Of a stretch of DNA of 5,213 nt, positions 1-4,787 are shown piece after piece; positions within the stretch are counted from its first letter, which is position 1; every line of letters begins with the position of its first letter. The notes below the pieces were generated by a model that was given only the letters and a program-made list of their open reading frames with translations, did not search any database and had not been told where the DNA came from. The translations under genes were made by a program, and so were the position numbers. Origin of the DNA: an uncultured Desulfomonile sp. (GTDB lineage Bacteria; Desulfobacterota; Desulfomonilia; Desulfomonilales; Desulfomonilaceae); assembly GCA_903853735.1 (NCBI GenBank), contig CAINUH010000394.1, positions 1-5,213 of the forward strand. Reading direction: 5' to 3'.

Positions 1-299
1 AGCCCTAAATGGTCTTTACACCTTTTCTTATCGATTCACTTAGGTGAATTGTTGTCCTGGCCTTAGCCCGAACTTGTGCGTGTGGTCGAATGCATTAAAC
101 CATGCAAGGGCAATTATCCGCAAGATAGGGTCGGGAATCAACTTTGTGTAGGATCCTCGGAAAATTGGCTGAATTAAGCGGTCAAAGCCACCACTGTATG
201 TGATCGTGAGGTACGGCCTACATGTTGATCAAGGTGGGACGGCGTTTGGCCGAATGTACGCCTCTGGTGCTTACCAAAGGACGAACAGAAACAGGCAGG
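1..299. other. Gene-free flank downstream of the M18 aminopeptidase
   Basis: I see no supportable gene here. All six frames are broken by stops. The first 66 bases are open in one forward frame, ending in TAG at 64-66, and could be the tail of a gene lying outside the window, but nothing in that short peptide is recognisable. A perfect small hairpin, ATTCAC-TTAG-GTGAAT, sits at 34-49 and extends to 32-51 with one wobble pair. It has no T-run on either side, so it is not a convincing terminator. No tRNA, repeat array or terminator for the minus-strand gene ending at 300 was found. Confidence 0.6.
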
Positions 300-1718
300 T
301 CAACTACCAAAAAACACTTTGAATGCCTTATGACACATCCAAATATCATCCTTGGAACTCAACTCGAGCGGAGAATGCATCCCCAGGACAGCCGGACCAC
401 AATCGAGGATTTCCATTCCGGAATTGGCAAGATACTTTGCCACTGTTCCGCCACCGCCCTCATCGATCTTGCCCAGATCCCCTGCTTGCCAGACAATACC
501 GTTTTCGTTGAACAGTTTTCTGACCCACGAAACATACTCGGCGTTTGCTTCCGACGCCATGTATTTGCCGCCATGCCCCGTGTACTTCGTAAGGCTGATA
601 CCATAACCGAGTTGAGCGCAATTCCGCTTCTCGTAAACGTCGGAATACGTCGGGTCCAGAGCCGCGGCGACGTCCGCGCAAAGCGCTTTACTGTTGAAAC
701 AACAGGAATGGAGATTTCTCGTTGACGGTTCTGCGCCTGAAACATGCATCAGGTCCATAAGGAACATTTCCAGGACCTTTGATTTTGCGCTTGTGTTCCC
801 CTCGCTGCCGATCTCTTCCTTGTCGTAAAACACGGCAATGGCAGAATGTTCCGGCTCGACGGTTTCCATCAATGCGGTGAAACTCGTGTAAGCGCAGACG
901 CGATCATCCTGACCGTACGCTGCTATGAGACTCCTATCAAAGCCGGAGTCTCGGGCCGGTTCGGCGGGCACAATCTCGATGTCGGCTCCTACAAAATCTT
1001 CTTCGCTGATTCTGTACTTCCGGTCCAAGAGTTCGAGCACGGCCAGTTTGACTCGATCCGTGGCTTCCTTGTCTTCGTACGGGATCCCGGCGACAACGAG
1101 ATTGAGATTTTCACCAGGAATGAATTCCGAAGCCTTCTGGTCCATAAGCTTTTTTGAAAGATGAGGCAGGAGGTCGGGAATGGTAAGCACCGGGTCATCG
1201 GGCTCAAATCCGATTTCGATGCTCAACACTGAACCGTCGGATCGGACTACGGTCCCGCAGAGGCCGAGAGATCGCGCAACCCAGTGATATTTCTTTATGC
1301 CGCCATAATAATGGGTCTTTAACAGGGCCAAGCCGGAGTCCTCGTAAAGCGGGTTTGGCTTGAGATCAAGGCGAGGGCTGTCCACGTGCGATGTGATAAT
1401 CCTGACTCCTTCTGTCATGGGTCGTTTTCCAAGTACGGCCAAGGCGAGAAACTTGCCTCTGAATACCTCGAATACACGTCTGGATCCACTAGTCTCGGTA
1501 TTCAAATCACAAAACCCCTGCTTGACCACGGAATCCACTAAAAACCGTACTGTTGTCCGCTCGGTGCGAGCCTTATTCAAGAAGTCGCGATATCGTTGAG
1601 CGTAATCAAAAACCTGCTTCCTTTCGTCTTGGCCGAGGCTGTCCCAGCACCGGGTATGATCTCTGAACAGCCTTTCTCTGAGCTGACGGGTCTTCTTTGA
1701 CTCTTTCTTTTCAGGCAT
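300..1718 (-). CDS. apeA: M18 family zinc aminopeptidase (ApeA-type, aminopeptidase 1)
   Basis: This is a cytosolic metallo-aminopeptidase that removes N-terminal residues from peptides, of the M18 (aspartyl aminopeptidase/aminopeptidase I) family. The 472 residues match the family's usual length. All expected metal-site blocks are present in order: THVDSPRLDLK around His111, GQDDRVCAY around Asp271, DKEEIGSEGN with the catalytic/ligand glutamates 301-302, CADVAAALDPTY with Asp349, and GMHSPLE with His448. The late block LGYGISLTKYTGHGGKY (about 370-386) and the DPT (not HPN) variant resemble the ApeA subgroup rather than eukaryotic-type aspartyl aminopeptidases; this subgroup call is from memory of the family. 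Family members normally form large oligomers. The ATG start is supported by GGAG (complement of 1727-1730) eight bases upstream. The gene lies 103 bases behind the HtrA-like protease on the same strand, with no clear promoter in the gap, so co-transcription is likely. There is no signal peptide. Substrate preference cannot be read from the sequence. Confidence 0.95.
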   Translation of the reverse strand: MPEKKESKKTRQLRERLFRDHTRCWDSLGQDERKQVFDYAQRYRDFLNKARTERTTVRFLVDSVVKQGFCDLNTETSGSRRVFEVFRGKFLALAVLGKRPMTEGVRIITSHVDSPRLDLKPNPLYEDSGLALLKTHYYGGIKKYHWVARSLGLCGTVVRSDGSVLSIEIGFEPDDPVLTIPDLLPHLSKKLMDQKASEFIPGENLNLVVAGIPYEDKEATDRVKLAVLELLDRKYRISEEDFVGADIEIVPAEPARDSGFDRSLIAAYGQDDRVCAYTSFTALMETVEPEHSAIAVFYDKEEIGSEGNTSAKSKVLEMFLMDLMHVSGAEPSTRNLHSCCFNSKALCADVAAALDPTYSDVYEKRNCAQLGYGISLTKYTGHGGKYMASEANAEYVSWVRKLFNENGIVWQAGDLGKIDEGGGGTVAKYLANSGMEILDCGPAVLGMHSPLELSSKDDIWMCHKAFKVFFGS

Positions 1719-1821
1719 ATCTTGAACTCCATGAGCAAGGTCTGCGGATTAGGGTGCTGGAATCCGAGTTCATTGTTTCGGATCTGCAAATGTTCACAGT
1801 GGTCTTCACACCATTAATGTT

Positions 1822-2847
1822 TCAGCGCTTGAATTTCCACGGGGGGTCAAAAGGATTGAAAGGCTCGGTCATGGATCGGGGCTGGTCCGAGGCGGGGCCA
1901 AGGGGACCAGTAGCAGCAGCGGCCCTAACGGGCTGCGTGACGAGTTTGTTACGCGCCAGAAAATCCTTGGCAACATTGATCGGGGTGGCAAATCCTATGC
2001 CTTGGCTCTTCCAGAGCAGGATCGTGTTGACTCCAATGACCTCACCTTCAATATTGAAAAGAGGTCCACCAGAATTTCCCAGATTCATGGCTGCATCGAT
2101 CTGAATCAAAGGGGGGTAGCCTGCTCCGGGAATGATCCGCCTCTGCGCGCTGACAATTCCAATCATAACGGATTGCCCTATACCGTACGGATTGCCGATT
2201 CCTATGACCCACTCCCCCAATTCGACGCCGTCAGAGTTCCCCATCTTTACCGGTTGAAGGTCGTCGGCATCGATTTTCAGTATGGCAAGATCATTCTTAC
2301 TGTCCTTGAAAAGAGATCTGCCCGTGTATTTTTTACCGTTGAGCAGTTCAACTTCTATTTGAGTTCCATTCCGCAAGACGTGTTCGTTGGTGAAAATTAG
2401 GCCGTTTCGGGAAACGATGAATCCGGAGCCGTAGCCCATGGCCTTGCCGGACGAATCACCGGAAAACCCCAGGTTTCCTATGGACCAGCCTGAGCCGGAT
2501 TCGAGCATTCTGATAGACACGACGGAAGCGTTGACTCTTTTGATGAGATCCCGTATGTCAGGAAAGTTTAAGTACCGGCTTGAAGATTCTTCGTGGCGGG
2601 TCTCTGGTTGACTCGCAGCCGGTTCGGGCCTAAATGGCATGGGAGACAGTCCAATGGGACTTTTCCGACTCTCAACATACACTTCGTTCTTTGGGGCCAG
2701 TTCGTAAGCATTGACGCTGCTCGAATGAGAAGGAGTTGCTGCCTTGCGGAGCATGAAATCATCGGCTCTGCTGGAACCGTCCAATGCGATCACCGACGCG
2801 GCAATATATGATAAGGTGGCCAGAACTATTAAACGGAAAGACGTCAT
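1822..2847 (-). CDS. Exported HtrA/DegP-like trypsin-fold serine protease lacking a PDZ domain
   Basis: This is a serine endopeptidase of the S1C (HtrA/DegP/DegS) family, expected to act in the periplasm or outside the membrane in protein quality control. Residues 1-22 form a signal peptide or anchor: one Arg at position 5, then a hydrophobic stretch from LIVLA onward. Residues 25-90 are a Ser/Pro/Ala-rich linker. The protease domain (about 95-298) carries the complete triad: His156 in FTNEHV, Asp186 in SKNDLAIL and Ser259 in NLGNSGGPLF. The spacing (30 and 73 residues) matches DegP (30 and 75). GIGFATPI near 283-290 is the usual end of the domain. Only a tail of about 45 residues rich in Pro and Ala follows, so the one or two PDZ domains of typical HtrA proteins are absent; length is 341 against 400 or more. 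The tail ends cleanly at TGA. GAGGAG (complement of 2855-2860) seven bases upstream supports the ATG. It is transcribed divergently from queD and probably leads an operon with the aminopeptidase. Its natural substrate is unknown. Confidence 0.93.
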   Translation of the reverse strand: MTSFRLIVLATLSYIAASVIALDGSSRADDFMLRKAATPSHSSSVNAYELAPKNEVYVESRKSPIGLSPMPFRPEPAASQPETRHEESSSRYLNFPDIRDLIKRVNASVVSIRMLESGSGWSIGNLGFSGDSSGKAMGYGSGFIVSRNGLIFTNEHVLRNGTQIEVELLNGKKYTGRSLFKDSKNDLAILKIDADDLQPVKMGNSDGVELGEWVIGIGNPYGIGQSVMIGIVSAQRRIIPGAGYPPLIQIDAAMNLGNSGGPLFNIEGEVIGVNTILLWKSQGIGFATPINVAKDFLARNKLVTQPVRAAAATGPLGPASDQPRSMTEPFNPFDPPWKFKR

Positions 2848-2919
2848 TCAAGGACTCCTCTCAAACGCTTTCCGGACAAGCACCTGAAGCATGGCGCTAT
2901 TTTCCGGGCAGTTGACTGT

Positions 2920-2935
2920 GGATATATTCTTATCC
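2920..2935. repeat. Palindrome GGATA-N6-TATCC over the protease promoter
   Basis: Five-base arms GGATA (2920-2924) and TATCC (2931-2935) are separated by six bases. The element covers the putative minus-strand -10 box of the protease gene, a position typical for a repressor site. The arms are short and could arise by chance in AT-rich promoter DNA. No known regulator consensus was recognised. Confidence 0.3.
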
Positions 2936-2950
2936 GGCGAACGTTGTCAA
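2921..2950 (-). promoter_or_regulatory. Putative sigma70 promoter of the HtrA-like protease
   Basis: Read on the minus strand, a perfect -35 box TTGACA (2950 down to 2945) is followed after 18 bases by TATATC (2926 down to 2921), four of six matches to TATAAT. Transcription would start near 2914, giving a leader of roughly 65-70 bases before the ATG at 2847. The -35 box is the strong part of the call; the -10 and spacing are slightly off consensus. Confidence 0.5.
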
Positions 2951-2968
2951 CGGATTTTTAGATTTTCC

Positions 2969-2996
2969 TTGACACAATCGATACGTTTCAGATAAC
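2969..2996 (+). promoter_or_regulatory. Putative sigma70 promoter of queD
   Basis: A perfect -35 box TTGACA (2969-2974) is followed after 16 bases by GATAAC (2991-2996), which keeps the core ATAA of the -10 consensus. Transcription would start near 3003, about 45 bases before the queD ATG. That leader is too short and lacks the conserved bases for a preQ1 aptamer that I could recognise. The -35 box is 18 bases from the oppositely oriented TTGACA of the protease promoter, so the two promoters are back to back. Confidence 0.5.
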
Positions 2997-3047
2997 TTTT
3001 AATGTTCTGGGTTAACAACAGCCTGCCACTGACGGAGCGATCAGTCT

Positions 3048-3431
3048 ATGTATGAAGTTGAAATCATTGCTGCCTTCTCAGCAGCACATCGATTGAGAGA
3101 TTACAACGGAAAGTGCGAACATTTGCACGGCCACAACTACCGGGTACATGTCTCCGTAAGAGCTTCTCAGACTGGTAGATGCGGCATGGTTATCGACTTC
3201 GGCGATTTGAAAAAAGCCTCCAGTAGAGTCCTTGAAAGACTAGACCACTCTTTCCTCAACGAAATTGAGCCGTTCGTTGAAATCGAGCCTTCGGCAGAGA
3301 ATATTGCAGCCTTCTTGTTTTCCGAAATAGCCCGTGAACTGGATCATCAGGCTATAATGCTCTACAGTGTGTCCGTGTGGGAGTCCGATACTTCGAGGGC
3401 CACTTTTTTCAGAGCAGACGAGTCGCTGTGA
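3048..3431 (+). CDS. queD: 6-carboxy-5,6,7,8-tetrahydropterin synthase (QueD, PTPS family)
   Basis: QueD converts 7,8-dihydroneopterin triphosphate to 6-carboxytetrahydropterin, the second step toward preQ0 and the tRNA base queuosine, in the cytoplasm. The 127 residues are a full single T-fold domain. Zinc ligands are His14 (FSAAHRL) and His27/His29 in the HGH motif. The catalytic Cys23 sits in CEHLHGH, the CxxxHGH signature of QueD-type enzymes rather than the PTPS-III folate-bypass variant, which has Glu at the Cys position. GMVIDFGDLK (46-55), LDHSFLNE (65-72, with the Asp-His pair), PSAENIA (81-87) and substrate-binding Glu112 (VWES) are all present. GGAG at 3034-3037 lies ten bases before the ATG. 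The next gene on the strand is folE2, which makes QueD's substrate. Eukaryotic-type 6-pyruvoyl tetrahydropterin synthase is the alternative, unlikely from the context. No queC, queE or queF is in the window. Confidence 0.95.
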   Translation: MYEVEIIAAFSAAHRLRDYNGKCEHLHGHNYRVHVSVRASQTGRCGMVIDFGDLKKASSRVLERLDHSFLNEIEPFVEIEPSAENIAAFLFSEIARELDHQAIMLYSVSVWESDTSRATFFRADESL

Positions 3432-3455
3432 GCATTCAAACATGAACTTGGACTT

Positions 3456-3507
3456 CCATTGGGATGAACCGATTCGCCAAGGCCTGCTTCTTGACGTCAT
3501 CCCATGG
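3456..3507 (+). repeat. Long imperfect inverted repeat in the queD-folE2 spacer
   Basis: The left arm at 3456-3467 (CCATTGGGATGA) and right arm at 3497-3507 (TCATCCCATGG) pair over 11 base pairs with a single bulged T, around a 29-base loop. The right arm overlaps two perfect 8-base palindromes, TGACGTCA (3492-3499) and CCCATGGG (3501-3508). As RNA this would be a stable stem 13 bases upstream of the terminator-like hairpin. It could be part of a cis-regulatory leader, a transcript-end structure or a protein site. No known riboswitch was recognised. Confidence 0.5.
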
Positions 3508-3519
3508 GGTGGAAGGTCT

Positions 3520-3563
3520 TCTCGCCGACCGGCAGCAGAATCGCTTGGTGAGACTGTTTTTTT
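3520..3563 (+). terminator. Putative intrinsic terminator or attenuator between queD and folE2
   Basis: TCTCGCC (3520-3526) pairs with GGTGAGA (3547-3553), seven pairs including one G-T wobble, and three bases later a run of seven T residues follows (3557-3563). This is the layout of a Rho-independent terminator, although the 20-base loop is larger than usual and the stem is not tightly abutted to the T-run. It would end queD transcripts about 130 bases after the stop codon, or act as a regulated attenuator for folE2. Confidence 0.45.
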
Positions 3564-3599
3564 CACGAGAGTGTTCAATTTTAGATACGTCGAGTTCAG

Positions 3600-3605
3600 T
3601 ATACT
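3600..3605 (+). promoter_or_regulatory. Possible -10 box of folE2 (TATACT)
   Basis: TATACT matches five of six bases of the sigma70 -10 consensus and lies past the terminator-like hairpin. A start near 3612 would give a leader of about 22 bases with the Shine-Dalgarno site inside it. No good -35 box is seen at 16-18 bases upstream (TTCAAT at 3574-3579 is 20 away) and there is no TG extension, so any activity would probably need an activator. The box is part of an 8-base palindrome AGTATACT (3598-3605). Confidence 0.3.
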
Positions 3606-3620
3606 TGGGTGTACGTTTTA

Positions 3621-3627
3621 AGGGAGA
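3621..3627 (+). promoter_or_regulatory. Ribosome binding site fixing the GTG start of folE2
   Basis: AGGGAGA sits seven bases before GTG at 3634. An overlapping GTG at 3632 is followed at once by TGA, so it cannot be the start. The GTG at 3634 opens the reading frame with MKVFSIPDIQN, the expected N-terminus for the family. Confidence 0.7.
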
Positions 3628-3633
3628 AATCGT

Positions 3634-4473
3634 GTGAAAGTCTTTTCTATTCCTGATATCCAGAATTTACCCGACAATCGCCAGATTCCGATCGACAAGG
3701 TAGGCGTTAAGGGGTTGCGCTATCCCATAAGTGTCAAAGATAGAAGTAAAGGCTTGCAACACACAGTAGGCCTGTTCGACCTGTTTGTCAATCTGCCGCA
3801 CAACTTCAAGGGGACTCACATGAGCCGTTTCATTGAGGTGCTCAACGAGTTCCGAGGTGAAATCTCCATGGAAAAGTTCGAGGACATCCTGGAGAAGATA
3901 AAGAAAAAACTCAATGCCAAGAGTGCTCATATGAACGTTGAGTTTCCCTATTTTATAGAGAAGAATGCTCCTGTCACGGCAACTCCAGGGCTGATGTCCT
4001 ACACATGTTTCATGAGGGGCGCGTTGTCTGATCGTTTTGATCTGATAGTCGGTGTTGAGGTTCCTGTGACGACAGTTTGCCCTTGTTCGAAAGAGATTTC
4101 CCAGTACGGGGCTCACAATCAGCGAGGTCTCGTCAGGGTCCAACTCAGGTTCAAGAAATTCTTCTGGATTGAGGAAATCATCGAGGTCGTAGAATCATCC
4201 GTGAGTTCTGAAATCTTCTCTCTCCTCAAGAGGCCTGATGAGAAATACGTCACTGAGAGAGCCTACGATAACCCCATGTTTGTTGAGGACGTGGTGAGAT
4301 CTGCTGTTTCAAGGCTCAAAGCCAAGAATAACTTTCCGTGGTACAGGATTGAAGCTGAAAATTACGAATCCATTCATAATCACAGCGCCTATGCCATGAT
4401 TGAAAAGGATTTCTCACCCGAGCCCGAATGTTTCCAGGGAGCAATCGGATTTCGACCCAACGGTTCCGCATGA
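3634..4473 (+). CDS. folE2: GTP cyclohydrolase FolE2 (type IB, GCYH-IB)
   Basis: This cytoplasmic enzyme hydrolyses GTP to 7,8-dihydroneopterin triphosphate and formate, the entry step for folate and for queuosine/preQ0. The 279 residues agree with the family length and the tunnelling-fold architecture. Diagnostic blocks are GTHMSRF (60-66), the active-site segment CPCSKEISQYGAHNQRG (149-165) with metal-ligand Cys149 and His161, Glu218 in FVEDVVR and His248 in SIHNHSAYA. These residues fall at a constant offset of two from those I recall for the characterised Neisseria enzyme. Type IB enzymes work with metals other than zinc and often replace zinc-dependent FolE under zinc limitation; no clear Zur box is seen here. 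The start is GTG with AGGGAGA seven bases upstream. It lies 202 bases after queD on the same strand, separated by a hairpin with a T-run, so it may have its own promoter or be attenuated. Its pairing with queD points to a role in deazapurine synthesis, without excluding folate. Confidence 0.96.
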   Translation: MKVFSIPDIQNLPDNRQIPIDKVGVKGLRYPISVKDRSKGLQHTVGLFDLFVNLPHNFKGTHMSRFIEVLNEFRGEISMEKFEDILEKIKKKLNAKSAHMNVEFPYFIEKNAPVTATPGLMSYTCFMRGALSDRFDLIVGVEVPVTTVCPCSKEISQYGAHNQRGLVRVQLRFKKFFWIEEIIEVVESSVSSEIFSLLKRPDEKYVTERAYDNPMFVEDVVRSAVSRLKAKNNFPWYRIEAENYESIHNHSAYAMIEKDFSPEPECFQGAIGFRPNGSA

Positions 4474-4482
4474 GCTTTGCAG

Positions 4483-4498
4483 TTTAACCATTTAACCA
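4483..4498 (+). repeat. Tandem duplication of TTTAACCA
   Basis: Two perfect adjacent copies of the 8-base unit TTTAACCA (4483-4490 and 4491-4498), followed by TTT of a third. It lies just after the folE2 stop. This looks like simple slippage and no function is inferred. Confidence 0.6.
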
Positions 4499-4625
4499 TT
4501 TGGGTCTTCGCGGGATGTAGAGGGTCCAATATCCATGACAATATTACATTAAAATGGATACCAGTAGCGTTGAGTCTGATTTCAAATACTTAAGCGAAAC
4601 TGTTAGATAAACAAACTGGATTTTC

Positions 4626-4654
4626 TTGACAATTTTGGCGGATCAGCTTACTTT
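4626..4654 (+). promoter_or_regulatory. Putative promoter for the secreted-protein gene
   Basis: A perfect -35 box TTGACA (4626-4631) is followed after 17 bases by TACTTT (4649-4654), a weak -10 with three of six matches. A start near 4661 would leave a leader of about 115 bases before the TTG start at 4775. The spacing and -35 are good; the -10 makes the call tentative. Confidence 0.4.
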
Positions 4655-4688
4655 TATGTAGTTACTTTTTTCACTGGGATACTCCTCA

Positions 4689-4787
4689 ATGATTGTCGAA
4701 GTAGTTGCGAAATATGGGATTCCCGAGAACCTTAGTGATTCAGTCTCTGGGACGGGATCTAGAAAGGAGGACCGTTGCGAGCAATAA
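4689..4787 (+). CDS. Possible 32-residue upstream ORF overlapping the secreted-protein start
   Basis: ATG at 4689 opens 32 codons ending at TAA (4785-4787), so it spans the Shine-Dalgarno site at 4763-4770 and overlaps the TTG start at 4775 by 13 bases in another frame. The product begins MIVEVVAKYGIPENLSDS and is not recognised. The segment KYGIPENLSDS faintly recalls the YGxPexxxSDxG stretch of transposase/integrase cores, which may be chance or an eroded remnant. Its own ribosome binding site is poor. If translated, it could couple ribosomes to the downstream gene. Existence as a real gene is doubtful. Confidence 0.2.
   Translation: MIVEVVAKYGIPENLSDSVSGTGSRKEDRCEQ
4763..4770 (+). promoter_or_regulatory. 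Strong ribosome binding site for a TTG start
   Basis: AAAGGAGG is a near-perfect Shine-Dalgarno sequence ending four bases before TTG at 4775. An in-frame TAG at 4760-4762 closes the frame immediately upstream, and the next in-frame ATG is about 100 bases further on, past the signal peptide. TTG is therefore the only sensible start. Confidence 0.75.

Larger units (their letters stand above)
4474..4774. other. Intergenic region between folE2 and the secreted-protein gene
   Basis: About 300 bases, AT-rich, with no well-supported gene. Contents in order: an 8-base tandem duplication (4483-4498), an inverted repeat TATCCAT/ATGGATA (4530-4536 and 4554-4560, 17-base loop), a probable promoter (4626-4654), a 32-codon open frame (4689-4787), a bulged hairpin (4721-4752) and a strong Shine-Dalgarno site (4763-4770). 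I found no intrinsic terminator for folE2. Confidence 0.6.

Noticed and set aside
32..51. Hairpin ATTCAC-TTAG-GTGAAT as a terminator for the minus-strand aminopeptidase.
   Set aside because: It lies about 250 bases past the stop and is followed on the minus strand by an A-rich sequence, not a T-run.
222..725. Forward frame of 167 codons overlapping the aminopeptidase gene.
   Set aside because: It lies mostly antisense to a complete M18 gene with all catalytic motifs, has no family features, and is a shadow frame.
2998..3047. Possible preQ1 riboswitch in the queD leader.
   Set aside because: The leader is only about 45 bases and I cannot fit the conserved loop and A-rich tail of known preQ1 classes.
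3492..3508. Adjacent 8-base palindromes TGACGTCA and CCCATGGG as tandem operators.
   Set aside because: Both are partly explained by the right arm of the longer inverted repeat, and single 8-base palindromes are expected by chance.
3442..3621. Open frame of 59 codons in the queD-folE2 spacer ending just before the folE2 ribosome binding site.
   Set aside because: There is no Shine-Dalgarno before its ATG, the product is unrecognised, and the frame runs straight through the inverted repeat and the hairpin/T-run, which explain the region better. Conservation analysis could reopen it.
4530..4560. Inverted repeat TATCCAT/ATGGATA as a folE2 terminator.
   Set aside because: The stem is AT-rich with a 17-base loop and no T-run follows.
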